Shown piece by piece: positions 1 to 7,953 of a DNA stretch of 64,000 nt. Each line of letters opens with the position of its first letter. Position 1 is the first letter of the stretch. Under the pieces are notes generated by a model. That model did not search any database. It was not told the DNA's origin and was given only the letters and a program-made list of their open reading frames with translations. The translations under genes and the position numbers were made by a program. Source of the DNA: Burkholderia pyrrocinia (GTDB lineage Bacteria; Pseudomonadota; Gammaproteobacteria; Burkholderiales; Burkholderiaceae); the NCBI RefSeq assembly GCF_001028665.1, contig NZ_CP011503.1:248001-312000 (forward strand), read 5' to 3'.

Positions 1-351
1 ACGCCGTGGAACGACTCGTTCGACCAGGGCAAGCAGCGCGTGAAGGTCGACAACATCGTCACGGTCGACGGACTCGGCGTCCACAGCGACGGCAGCGACC
101 CGACTCCGCTGAAATTCCGTTGCGGCTATGTCGGCCAGCAAATGCTCGCGTTCAGCTGGAACGACCCCGTTCCGCCGCTGAAGCCGCGCGTCGAGCGCTC
201 CACGTCTTCGACGAAGAAGTTCAAGGGAAAATCGCACCGGGGCAAGGCAAAGGCAAAGGCATCGGGCCGCACCGGCAAGAAGGCCGTCGCAACGAAGAAA
301 TCAGGCGGCCAGACGAAAGCCGTGAAGAAGAAAACCGCGAAGAAGTCCTGA
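1..351 (+). CDS. Hypothetical protein with lysine-rich tail (5' end missing)
   Basis: The frame is open from the first base of the window, so the N-terminus lies outside. About 70 visible residues form a mixed folded region containing VDGLGVHSDG and RCGYVGQQMLAF. The last 48 or so residues are a lysine-, alanine- and serine-rich basic tail (KAKAKASGRTGKK, ending KKKTAKKS) that resembles eukaryotic H1-type and bacterial histone-like tails. I do not recognise the family. The folded part looks like a small secreted or periplasmic domain, but no signal peptide can be checked. The tail could bind nucleic acid or an acidic polymer. The gene is followed by a strong hairpin terminator. The reading frame is well supported; its function is unknown. 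Confidence 0.7.
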   Translation, partial: TPWNDSFDQGKQRVKVDNIVTVDGLGVHSDGSDPTPLKFRCGYVGQQMLAFSWNDPVPPLKPRVERSTSSTKKFKGKSHRGKAKAKASGRTGKKAVATKKSGGQTKAVKKKTAKKS

Positions 352-377
352 TACGACGCAGCGGCAACGACAGAAGC

Positions 378-415
378 AAAAAAGCCGGAGCATCCTGAGA
401 TGCCCCGGCTTTTTT
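378..415. terminator. Bidirectional rho-independent terminator
   Basis: A stem of six A, then GCCGG, pairs with CCGGC followed by six T; an inner GCATC/GATGC helix closes on a CTGA loop. The U-tract is present on both strands, so it can end both the lysine-tail gene (plus strand) and the convergent carboxypeptidase gene (minus strand). Confidence 0.85.
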
Positions 416-433
416 CATGCGACGACGATACGC

Positions 434-1588
434 TTACGCGAACGTATCGATGTGTACCAGGATCGCGGCCAGCATCGCTGCACCGAGCGCCGCACTGCGC
501 TCACCGTTCCAGCCGACACGCTCGTCGGGCAGGTTCGCGTTGTCCTTGAACGGCATCTCGAGCGTCAGCGACAGGCAGCCGAACTGGTGACCGATGTACT
601 TCGACGCGAGCTTGAGCGCGTCCTCCTTGTACTTGCTCGCCGCATAGCCATGCTCGGTCTGGAAGTCCGGGCTCGCGACCTTGAACGCGTCGATGAACGC
701 GGTCTGCTCCTTGCCCTGCTGCTCGGTAAAGCTCGGCAGCATTTCCGAACCGGCAACGAACACGTACGGCAGATCCTCGTCGCCGTGAATGTCGAAAAAC
801 ATGTCGCAACCGATCGCGTGGATCGCATCGCGCACGGCCAGCACCTCGGGGCTGCGCTCGGCATCGGGCGTCATCCATTCGCGGTTCAGGTTCGCCCCTG
901 CCGCGTTGGTGCGCAGATTGCCGTGCACGCTGCCGTCCGGGTTCATGTTCGGGACGATGTAGAACGTCGCGCGATCGTAGAGCTTGCGCGCGACCGGATC
1001 GCCGGTCCAGTCGCCCCATCCGGCCAGCCGCTTGACGAGGCCTTCGACGAACCACTCGGCCATCGTCTCGCCCGGATGCTGGCGCGCGATGATCCACACC
1101 TTCTTCTTCGGCACGCCGTCGGTTTCCGGCGTGCCGAGCGTCAGCAGCGACATCGGGCGGCCTTCGACCGTGCGTCCGAGCTCGACGACGCTCGCCTGCG
1201 GCAACTGCTGGACCGCGCCGAGAAATGCGGCGTGGCGCTCCTCCGAGTACGGTTCGAAATACGCGTAGTAGATACTGTCGAACTCCGGCGTATGGTCGAT
1301 GGTCATCGTCTTGCCGTCGAACGTCGTCGGCACGCGGAACCAGTCGACCCGGTCGTAGCTCGCCACCGCGCTGTAATTGCGCCAGCCGGACGGATATGCG
1401 CATTCGGCCGCGTTCTCGAACGTCATCACGCACCGCTCGCCGCGCGCGCCCGTCAAGCGGTAGTAAAACCACTGCGCGAATTCCGAGCGGCTGTCGCCGC
1501 GCACGCGCAGCCGAATCGCATCGGGGCTGTCGCACGACACGACGTCGATTGCGCCTGCGTCGAAATTGCTGGTGATCGAAAGGGTCAT
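434..1588 (-). CDS. M14-type cytosolic zinc carboxypeptidase
   Basis: A 384-residue metallocarboxypeptidase-like protein with no signal peptide. The N-terminal ~140 residues form the beta-sandwich domain of cytosolic carboxypeptidase (AGBL/CCP) relatives. The M14 peptidase domain follows, with zinc ligands visible as H171 and E174 in the HPGE motif and H268 in FDIHGDED; E344 in LTLEMPFKD is the likely catalytic glutamate. NREWMTP near residue 235 is the substrate-binding Asn-Arg pair. Relatives in eukaryotes remove glutamates from tubulin tails; the bacterial substrate is not established. It ends at a shared terminator with the gene at 1-351. A repeated hairpin lies 16 nt upstream of the start, with the ribosome site GAGGAGA between them. 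Confidence 0.9.
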   Translation of the reverse strand: MTLSITSNFDAGAIDVVSCDSPDAIRLRVRGDSRSEFAQWFYYRLTGARGERCVMTFENAAECAYPSGWRNYSAVASYDRVDWFRVPTTFDGKTMTIDHTPEFDSIYYAYFEPYSEERHAAFLGAVQQLPQASVVELGRTVEGRPMSLLTLGTPETDGVPKKKVWIIARQHPGETMAEWFVEGLVKRLAGWGDWTGDPVARKLYDRATFYIVPNMNPDGSVHGNLRTNAAGANLNREWMTPDAERSPEVLAVRDAIHAIGCDMFFDIHGDEDLPYVFVAGSEMLPSFTEQQGKEQTAFIDAFKVASPDFQTEHGYAASKYKEDALKLASKYIGHQFGCLSLTLEMPFKDNANLPDERVGWNGERSAALGAAMLAAILVHIDTFA

Positions 1589-1647
1589 CTGTCTCTCCTC
1601 TGTCGACCGGAGTTAGTGCTTCAGCACTTACTCCGGTCCCATGCAAA
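1589..1647 (-). repeat. Leader hairpin repeat, copy 1 (34-nt stem-loop at 1605-1638)
   Basis: On the minus strand GACCGGAGT and ACTCCGGTC pair perfectly around an apical AGTGC/GCACT helix with TGAA loop; a conserved A-A mismatch separates the two helices. It lies 16 nt 5' of the carboxypeptidase start codon. The same element occurs at 10327-10360, 17 nt before an acyl-CoA dehydrogenase start. Both copies share the flanks TTTGCATGG (5') and GTCGACAG (3'). The element can be read as a short upstream reading frame in either of two frames. Confidence 0.75.
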
Positions 1648-1725
1648 GCGGTCGGCCGGAACGGGCGGTGTGCCGCTTGTCCGGCCTCATGCATGCGCCG
1701 ACCATCTCGTGAATGGCCGGCATGG

Positions 1726-2508
1726 TCACTCGCCGACTCGCCGGCGATATACGTAAGTCGAATCGTTCGACGCAGCCGCGTCGAACACATAGCCTTCCGT
1801 CGCGAATTCCTTCAGCGCCTTCGGCTCGGTAATACGGTTCTCGACGATAAAACGTGCCATCAGGCCGCGCGCACGCTTCGCATGGAAGCTGATGATCTTG
1901 TAGCGGCCGCCCTTCCAGTCCTCGAACACCGGCGTGATGACGGGTGCGGCCAGCAGTTTCGGCTTGACCGACTTGAAGTACTCGGTCGACGCGCAGTTGA
2001 CCAGCACGCGCGCCGCGCCGCTGCGCGTCTCGAGCTGCTCGTTCAGCGCCCGCGTGATGCGGTCGCCCCAGAACGCGTACAGATCCTTGCCGCGCGCGTT
2101 CGCGAAGCGCGTGCCCATCTCGAGCCGGTACGGCTGCAGCAGGTCGAGCGGGCGCAGCAGCCCGTACAGGCCCGACAGCACGCGCACATGCTGCTGCGCG
2201 TAGTCGAGATCGGCGGGCGACAGCGATTTCGCGTCGAATCCTTCGTAGACGTCACCGTTGAACGCCAGCACGGCCTGTTTCGCATTGGCCGGCGTAAAGG
2301 TCGGCGACCAGTCCGCGTAGCGCTGGAAGTTCAGGCGCGCGAGCGGATCGGAAATATCCATCAGCGTCGCGATGTCCTGCGGCGACAACTTGCGCAGGCC
2401 GTCGATCAGCTCGGACGCGTCGTCGACGAATGCAGGCTTCGTGTAAGACTGGACGTGCGCGGGCGTATCGTAGTCGAGGGATTTGGCGGGAGAGAGAACG
2501 ATTATCAT
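1726..2508 (-). CDS. yaaA: Peroxide stress protein YaaA (DUF328/UPF0246)
   Basis: A 260-residue protein, the normal family length. It starts with the conserved [13 protein letters not shown] and carries [12 protein letters not shown] around residue 115, [13 protein letters not shown] near 185 and [15 protein letters not shown] near 215, all hallmarks of YaaA. In E. coli YaaA lowers free intracellular iron during hydrogen peroxide stress and binds DNA through a helix-hairpin-helix fold; that role is inferred here by family. The gene is divergent from the PIN-domain gene starting 57 bp away, so both promoters must lie in or near this short spacer. Confidence 0.92.
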   Translation of the reverse strand: MIIVLSPAKSLDYDTPAHVQSYTKPAFVDDASELIDGLRKLSPQDIATLMDISDPLARLNFQRYADWSPTFTPANAKQAVLAFNGDVYEGFDAKSLSPADLDYAQQHVRVLSGLYGLLRPLDLLQPYRLEMGTRFANARGKDLYAFWGDRITRALNEQLETRSGAARVLVNCASTEYFKSVKPKLLAAPVITPVFEDWKGGRYKIISFHAKRARGLMARFIVENRITEPKALKEFATEGYVFDAAASNDSTYVYRRRVGE

Positions 2509-2565
2509 AGAGGCTCGCTGGCACGCCGTGCCTTGCGGTCAGACGAAAACCACCGATTGTAACGA

Positions 2566-3063
2566 ATGACCCGCTCTCTCGCCCCGCACGCCGCGCATCG
2601 CGTCGTGCTCGACTCGAACGTCTGGATCGACATCCTCGTATTCGACGACCCCGCTACGCGCCCGATCCGTGCTGCACTGGAACGCGGCGCGCTTGCCGCC
2701 GTGATCGACGGCCGCTGCCTGACCGAACTCGAATACGTGCTCGATTATCCGCAGTTCCAGGCGCGTGCGATCGACAAGGCCGCCGCGCTCGCGACCGTCG
2801 CCCGCCTCGCGAGCCTCGTCGAGCCGCCGCCCGTCGATGCCGACGCGCCGCCGCTGCCGAAGTGCAAGGACCGCGACGACCAGAAGTTTCTCGAACTCGC
2901 CCGCGCCGCGCAGGCCGAGTGGCTCGTCTCGAAAGACCGTGCGCTGCTCAAGCTCGCGAAGCGCACCGCACGCGACTTCGGCTTCCGGATCGCGCAACCC
3001 GCGCCGTTTGCCGAGGCCTGCGCGCTCGACGCCGCGCCGCCCCCCCCTGCCACGCCGGCCTGA
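2566..3063 (+). CDS. PIN-domain protein, putative TA-type ribonuclease
   Basis: A 165-residue protein with the layout of the PIN family annotated as putative toxin-antitoxin toxin components (TIGR00305-like). The acidic metal-binding residues are visible: D16 in VVLDSNVW, E54 in LTELEY, D104/D105 in CKDRDDQKF and D124 in VSKDRAL. These would coordinate Mg2+ or Mn2+ for single-strand RNA cleavage. No small antitoxin gene is adjacent: upstream is the divergent yaaA and downstream, after 33 bp, an aminotransferase. A classic toxin-antitoxin pair is therefore not supported; it may be a solitary housekeeping ribonuclease. It is probably cotranscribed with the aminotransferase. Confidence 0.85.
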   Translation: MTRSLAPHAAHRVVLDSNVWIDILVFDDPATRPIRAALERGALAAVIDGRCLTELEYVLDYPQFQARAIDKAAALATVARLASLVEPPPVDADAPPLPKCKDRDDQKFLELARAAQAEWLVSKDRALLKLAKRTARDFGFRIAQPAPFAEACALDAAPPPPATPA

Positions 3064-3096
3064 CGCACACGCCATCACCCGATTTCGACCGTATCG

Positions 3097-4269
3097 ATGA
3101 ACGCTCCTTCAGACATGCCAACGACTCCCGTTTTCCCCTCGCGCCTGCCGAACGTCGGCACGACGATCTTCACGGTCATGAGCGCGCTTGCCGCCGAAAA
3201 AGGCGCCGTGAACCTCGGCCAGGGCTTCCCGGATTTCGATTGCGATCCGCGCATCGTCGACGCGGTCGCGACCGCAATGCGCAACGGGCACAACCAGTAT
3301 CCGCCGATGGCCGGTGTCGCACCGCTGCGCGACGCGATCGCCGACAAGATCGCGCACGTCTACGGCCGGCGCTACGATCCGGCCACCGAGATCACGGTGA
3401 CGGCCGGCGCGACGCAAGCGCTGCTGACGGCAATCCTGTGCGCGGTGCATCCGGGCGACGAAGTGATCGTCGTCGAACCGACCTATGACAGCTACCTGCC
3501 GTCGATCGAACTCGCAGGAGGCAAGCCGGTATTCGTCACGCTGGAGGCGCCCGACTACGCGATCCCGTTCGACCGTCTCGCAGCCGCGATCACGCCGAAA
3601 ACGCGCATGATCCTGATCAACACGCCGCATAACCCGACGGGTACCGTGTGGCGCGAGGCGGACATGCGCAAGCTCGAGGAGATCGTGCGCGGCACCAACG
3701 TGCTGATCCTGTCGGACGAGGTCTACGAGCACATGGTCTACGACGGCGCGCGCCACGAAAGCGTCGCACGCTATCCGGAACTCGCCGCACGCAGCTTCAT
3801 CGTGTCGAGCTTCGGCAAGACCTATCACGTGACGGGCTGGAAGGTCGGCTATGTCGCGGCGCCTGCCGCGCTGACCGCGGAATTCCGCAAGGTCCACCAG
3901 TTCAACGTATTCACGGTGAATACGCCGATGCAGATCGGGCTCGCCGATTACCTGCGCGACCCGGCACCGTACCTGTCGCTCGCCGGCTTCTACCAGAAGA
4001 AGCGCGACTTCTTCCGGGACGGCCTCGAGCGCACGCGCTTCAAGCTGCTGCCGTGCACGGGCACGTACTTCCAGTGTGTCGATTACTCGGCGATCAGCGA
4101 CCTGCCCGAAGCAGAATTCTCGAAGTGGCTCACGTCGGAAATCGGCGTGGCCGCCATTCCGGTGTCGGCGTTCTATCACGAGCCGCACGAATCGGGTGTC
4201 GTACGTTTCTGCTTCGCGAAGCAGGAAAGCACGCTCGCATCCGCACTCGAACGGCTCGCTCGCCTGTAG
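3097..4269 (+). CDS. PLP-dependent class I/II aminotransferase (methionine aminotransferase-like)
   Basis: A 390-residue fold-type I aminotransferase. The PLP-binding lysine is K241 in SSFGKTYHVTGWKVGY, and NTPHNPTGT and the following ILSDEVYEHMVY carry the pyridine-ring Asn and Asp region. The overall pattern (LGQGFPDFD near residue 40, FQGYFQ-type ending) matches the YbdL/kynurenine aminotransferase-like subgroup, which transaminates methionine, phenylalanine and related amino acids with 2-oxo acids; the exact substrate is an inference. The ATG at 3097 follows the PIN gene by 33 bp. Confidence 0.88.
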   Translation: MNAPSDMPTTPVFPSRLPNVGTTIFTVMSALAAEKGAVNLGQGFPDFDCDPRIVDAVATAMRNGHNQYPPMAGVAPLRDAIADKIAHVYGRRYDPATEITVTAGATQALLTAILCAVHPGDEVIVVEPTYDSYLPSIELAGGKPVFVTLEAPDYAIPFDRLAAAITPKTRMILINTPHNPTGTVWREADMRKLEEIVRGTNVLILSDEVYEHMVYDGARHESVARYPELAARSFIVSSFGKTYHVTGWKVGYVAAPAALTAEFRKVHQFNVFTVNTPMQIGLADYLRDPAPYLSLAGFYQKKRDFFRDGLERTRFKLLPCTGTYFQCVDYSAISDLPEAEFSKWLTSEIGVAAIPVSAFYHEPHESGVVRFCFAKQESTLASALERLARL

Positions 4270-4313
4270 GTCCAGCGCGGGCGGCCACGCGCCGCCCGGC
4301 CGGAGAATCGCGC

Positions 4314-4970
4314 TTACGAACGCGCGCCGCTCGTCGCCTCGACATACGCCTTGCGTTCGGCTGCCACGCGCTGCGCGGCAGCACGCTCACCGACCTTCTT
4401 CGCGTGAGCCTTCCAGTCGATGCCCGCATCGAGCAGGAAGTCGCGTCCGAACACGGCCTTCGTCGCCATCCCGATGACCGGCAGATGGATCGATGCAGCG
4501 ATGTCCGCGAGGCTGAACGACGCGCCGAGCACATACGGCGAAAACTGCGTCATCTGCTTGAACGCATCGATCGCGCGCGGCAGGCGCTTCTCGACGTGCG
4601 CCTTCATCCCGTCGCTGACCTTGCCGCCGAAAAACGCTTCCGTATAGACCTCGCGCGCCATCCATTCGAGATACAACTCGAGCGTTTCGACCAGTTCGCG
4701 CACCTTCGCCGCCGCGAACGGCTCCGCCGGAAAGATGGCTTTCTCGGGATAGCGCGCCGCCAGGTACTCGATGATCACCTGCGACTCGAACAGCGCGCCC
4801 TCTTCGGTCCTCAGGAACGGAATCTTGCCGAGCGGAGAATCGGCGAGCTGGGCCGGATCGCTGATCGGCAAACCGCACACCGACTCCTCGAACGGGATGT
4901 CGTGCTCGAGCAAGACGAACTTCACCTTGTTGTAATAGTTGGACAACGGAATACCGCACAGCTGTAGCAT
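4314..4970 (-). CDS. Glutathione S-transferase family protein
   Basis: A 218-residue cytosolic GST-like protein. Residues 1-80 form the thioredoxin-like domain (MLQLCGIPLSNYYNKVKF, then SPLGKIPFL with the cis-proline, then LFESQVIIEYL with the glutathione-gamma-glutamyl-binding E-S pair). Residues 90-200 form the all-helical domain. C5 or S10 near the N-terminus could be the catalytic residue. The substrate is unknown. It is convergent with the aminotransferase gene, with only 44 bp between stops. Confidence 0.88.
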   Translation of the reverse strand: MLQLCGIPLSNYYNKVKFVLLEHDIPFEESVCGLPISDPAQLADSPLGKIPFLRTEEGALFESQVIIEYLAARYPEKAIFPAEPFAAAKVRELVETLELYLEWMAREVYTEAFFGGKVSDGMKAHVEKRLPRAIDAFKQMTQFSPYVLGASFSLADIAASIHLPVIGMATKAVFGRDFLLDAGIDWKAHAKKVGERAAAQRVAAERKAYVEATSGARS

Positions 4971-5172
4971 CGGAGTCTCCTTCCTTGCGAGAGCGCGGCC
5001 GCGACGACGCCGGCCGCATCGGGATTCGTCGCGCTGAAAAGCACGTTCGTGCTAGTCTAAAACAAGTTTTGCGTTCGTCACGACAACATTACATCCGCTG
5101 CGGCAGCAGCGCTGCCTGTCCACGCAACACGTTCGGCGCCGCAGCGGCGCCATCCGATGGAGACACGCTCGC

Positions 5173-5964
5173 ATGAGTGCTGAACTGCTGGCCTCGCGTC
5201 CGCCCGAGAGCGATTCGACGCTCGTCCTCACGCTATCCAATCCCGGCGCGCGCAACGCGCTGCATCCCGACATGTACGCGGCCGGTGTCGAAGCACTCGC
5301 CACCGCCGAGCGCGATCCCGGGATTCGCGCGGTCGTGCTGACGGGCGCAGATCGCTTCTTCTGCGCAGGCGGCAACCTGAACCGGCTGCTCGACAACCGC
5401 TCGAAGGATCCGTCCTACCAGGCCGACAGCATCGATCAACTCGGCGCATGGGTGACGGCGATTCGCGAATCGACGAAGCCGGTGATCGCGGCGGTCGAAG
5501 GTGCCGCGGCCGGCGCGGGCTTTTCGCTCGCGCTCGCATGCGACCTGATCGTCGCCGCGCACGATGCGAAGTTCGTGATGTCGTACGCGCGTGTGGGCCT
5601 GACGCCCGACGGCGGCGGCTCGTGGTTCCTCGCGCGCGCGCTGCCGCGTGCGATCGCGGCCGAGATCCTGTTCGAAGGCAAGCCGGTCGCGGCCGAACGC
5701 CTGCATGCGCTCGGCGTGGTCAACCGGCTCGCCGTGCCCGGCGCAGCGCTGACCGACGCGCTGGCATGGGCCGATGCGCTCGCCGGCATCTCGCCGAACG
5801 CGCTCACGCGCATCAAGTCGCTGCTCGACGACGCGGCGACGCAGCCGCTCGAACCGCATCTCGGCACCGAGCGCGATCATTTCGTCGCCTCGCTGCACCA
5901 TGCGGACGCGCTCGAAGGCATCACCGCCTTTCTCGAGAAACGCCAGCCCCGCTACAAGCGCTGA
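5173..5964 (+). CDS. Enoyl-CoA hydratase/isomerase family protein (PaaG-like active site)
   Basis: A 263-residue crotonase-fold protein, with oxyanion-hole elements in DRFFCAGGNLNRL (about 61-73) and AAAGAGFSLALACD (about 111-124). The two catalytic glutamates of classical enoyl-CoA hydratase are absent: the positions align with S118 and Y138. D146 in LTPDGGG instead matches the Asp of PaaG-type ring-isomerase/delta3,delta2-enoyl-CoA isomerases. The protein more likely shifts a double bond than hydrates one. It is transcribed away from the GST at 4314-4970, and no phenylacetate pathway gene is nearby. The call to family is firm; the reaction is inferred. Confidence 0.85.
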   Translation: MSAELLASRPPESDSTLVLTLSNPGARNALHPDMYAAGVEALATAERDPGIRAVVLTGADRFFCAGGNLNRLLDNRSKDPSYQADSIDQLGAWVTAIRESTKPVIAAVEGAAAGAGFSLALACDLIVAAHDAKFVMSYARVGLTPDGGGSWFLARALPRAIAAEILFEGKPVAAERLHALGVVNRLAVPGAALTDALAWADALAGISPNALTRIKSLLDDAATQPLEPHLGTERDHFVASLHHADALEGITAFLEKRQPRYKR

Positions 5965-6242
5965 TCAGCGTCGGTCGACGAGGACCGTCCGGCGACGATC
6001 GTGCAGGCGCTGGACGCCGGACGTCGCGCGTGCCCGATGGCGGAACTGGCGCGGCAGTACGCACAAAAAGTGCGCCAGAGTAAGGCGCGCGCAATGTCGG
6101 CGACGATCTCCCGCTCGGCTGCGCGTACACCTGCGCACGCACGTTTCCGTCGCCAGCAGTCCGCGTCGATCCATGCTCTAATGGCCGCCTGTCGCGGCGC
6201 GCTGCCTGCGCCGTTTTCGCGCATGCAACCAAGGAGTTGACG

Positions 6243-6935
6243 ATGATCGACGTCTATAGCTGGGCGACCCCGAACGGCCACAAGGTGCACATCATGCTCG
6301 AGGAAACGGGCCTCGCCTATCGTGCCCTTCCGGTCGATATCGGTGCGGGCGACCAGTTCAAGCCCGAGTTCCTGAAGATCAGCCCGAACAACAAGATCCC
6401 GGCGATCGTCGATCCGGACGGCCCCGGCGGCCAGCCGATCTCGTTGTTCGAATCGGGCGCGATCCTGATCTACCTCGCGGAGAAGACCGGCAAGTTCCTG
6501 CCGACCGATCCGGCCGCGCGCTATGCGACGCTCGAGTGGCTGATGTTCCAGATGGGCGGTGTCGGCCCGATGCTCGGGCAGGCGCACCATTTCCGGTTGT
6601 ACGCGCCGGAGAAGATCGAGTACGCGTTCAACCGCTACACGAACGAAGCGAAGCGCCTGTACAACGTGATGGAAAAGCGCCTCGGCGAATCGGAATATCT
6701 CGCGGGCGACGCGTACACGATCGCAGACATAGCGACGTTCCCGTGGACGCGCTCGTGGCAAAACCAGGGCATCGTGCTCGACGAACTGCCGAACGTGAAG
6801 CGCTGGCACGAGGCGATCGCCGCACGGCCGGCCGTACAGCGCGGCGTCGAAGTACTCGCATCGATGCGCAAGGCACTGCAGGACGACAAGGCACGTGAGG
6901 TACTGTTCGGCGCGACGCAATACGCGAAACACTGA
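6243..6935 (+). CDS. Glutathione S-transferase-like protein (YfcG/YghU type)
   Basis: A 230-residue protein of the Nu-class GST group. The N-terminal domain begins MIDVYSWATPNGHKVHIML, where T9/N11 replace the usual catalytic Tyr/Ser, as in YfcG. NNKIPAIVDPDG (cis-Pro) and LFESGAILIYLAEK (glutathione site) follow, then an all-helical C-terminal domain ending around GVEVLASMRKAL. YfcG relatives act mainly as disulfide-bond reductases using two glutathiones. The ATG at 6243 is chosen because AAGGAG at 6231-6236 sits 6 nt upstream; a TTG two codons earlier overlaps that site. The 278 bp before it (5965-6242) shows no gene I can support. Confidence 0.88.
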   Translation: MIDVYSWATPNGHKVHIMLEETGLAYRALPVDIGAGDQFKPEFLKISPNNKIPAIVDPDGPGGQPISLFESGAILIYLAEKTGKFLPTDPAARYATLEWLMFQMGGVGPMLGQAHHFRLYAPEKIEYAFNRYTNEAKRLYNVMEKRLGESEYLAGDAYTIADIATFPWTRSWQNQGIVLDELPNVKRWHEAIAARPAVQRGVEVLASMRKALQDDKAREVLFGATQYAKH

Positions 6936-6944
6936 CACGCACGT

Positions 6945-6984
6945 GAAGCGCGGTGCGGCATCCGTGCATGCCGCACCGCGCTTC
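6945..6984. terminator. Perfect 17-bp inverted repeat between convergent genes
   Basis: GAAGCGCGGTGCGGCAT pairs perfectly with its complement around a CCGTGC loop. There is no T-run, so it may act with Rho or protect the 3' ends. It runs into the stop codon of the minus-strand MaoC gene. Confidence 0.6.
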
Positions 6985-7459
6985 AGAAGTAATGCAGCGT
7001 GATGAATTCCGCCGCACAGACCAGCAGCGGCGCGTCGGGACGTTCAGCCTGCATCGACACCGACCACGTCACCTGCACGCCGCCCTGCGCGGCCTCGGCG
7101 GTTTCCTTCACCGCGAACAGCGCGCGCACGCGCGCACCGACCGGCACCGGCTTCAGGAAACGCACGCGGTTCAGTCCGTAGTTCACGCCCATCTTCTGCT
7201 CGAAGCGCATCGCGTCGGTCATCAACGCAGGAATCAGCGACAGCGTCAGGAACCCGTGCGCGATCGGCCCGCCGAACGGCGACTCGCGCCGCGCGCGTTC
7301 GGGATCGATGTGAATCCATTGATGATCGCCGGTCGCGTCGGCGAAACCGTCGACGCGTTGCTGGTCGATCGCGACCCAATCGCTCGCGAGCGGCCCCTCG
7401 CCGACCCGCGCGTGCAGCGCCTGCGCCGATGCGATCAGCGGCAATGTCACGTCGGTCAT
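6983..7459 (-). CDS. MaoC-family (R)-specific enoyl-CoA hydratase
   Basis: A 158-residue hot-dog-fold protein. The hydratase-2 signature is clear: ATGDHQWIHIDPERA followed by SPFGGPIAHGF, with the catalytic Asp and His of PhaJ/MaoC hydratases at D40ish and H45ish. It would hydrate trans-2-enoyl-CoA to (R)-3-hydroxyacyl-CoA. The start at 7459 is chosen because it overlaps the stop of the next MaoC gene in an ATGA junction (translational coupling); a longer frame reaching 7738 has no MaoC-like sequence. It is the last gene of a four-gene acyl-CoA cluster. Confidence 0.88.
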   Translation of the reverse strand: MTDVTLPLIASAQALHARVGEGPLASDWVAIDQQRVDGFADATGDHQWIHIDPERARRESPFGGPIAHGFLTLSLIPALMTDAMRFEQKMGVNYGLNRVRFLKPVPVGARVRALFAVKETAEAAQGGVQVTWSVSMQAERPDAPLLVCAAEFITLHYF

Positions 7460-7917
7460 GCGTTCGGGCCTCCCGGATGGCGCAACCCGAAGATCACCTT
7501 GGTGTGCACGGTGATCACCGTCTCGCCGCCGCCGTTCACACCGATCCACTCCGTCGACACGATGCCGCGATCGGGCTTGCTCTCCGAAACGCGCTTGTCG
7601 TGGACTTTCTGGTACATCGTGATCGTGTCGCCGGAACGCACCGGCTTCAGCCAGCGGATCGAGTCGATGCCGGGCGAGCCCATGCTGGTCGAGTCCGACC
7701 CGAGCTTCTTGATGAGCAGGCTCATGAACACCGAACACGTATGCCAGCCGCTCGCGACCAACCCGCCGAAATGCGATGCTTTCCCGGCTTCCTCGTCGAG
7801 GTGAAACGGCTGCGGGTCATAGCGTTGCGCGAACGCCTTGATGTCGTCGGGTTGGAACGTGTAGCGGCCCACTTCGGTGGTACTGCCGACCACCAGGTCT
7901 TCGTAACTGATGCCCAC
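7456..7917 (-). CDS. MaoC-family dehydratase
   Basis: A 153-residue hot-dog-fold protein with the hydratase motif AQRYDPQPFHLDEEA and then FGGLVASGWHT, typical of MaoC dehydratases. It overlaps the second MaoC gene by 4 bp; the two may form a heteromeric hydratase, as paired MaoC proteins often do in steroid-type and dicarboxylic acid degradation. The start is a GTG at 7917 preceded by AGGAGA. The gene lies 36 bp downstream of an acyl-CoA dehydrogenase, so oxidation to the enoyl-CoA is probably followed by hydration here. Confidence 0.85.
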   Translation of the reverse strand: MGISYEDLVVGSTTEVGRYTFQPDDIKAFAQRYDPQPFHLDEEAGKASHFGGLVASGWHTCSVFMSLLIKKLGSDSTSMGSPGIDSIRWLKPVRSGDTITMYQKVHDKRVSESKPDRGIVSTEWIGVNGGGETVITVHTKVIFGLRHPGGPNA

Positions 7918-7953
7918 TCTGTGTCTCCTCGTTGGCGCACTCGCGCGTTCCCT

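Noticed and set aside
2566..3063. A toxin-antitoxin pair around the PIN-domain gene
   Set aside because: No small antitoxin-like frame with a ribosome site lies within 100 bp on the same strand, so only a solitary PIN protein can be claimed.
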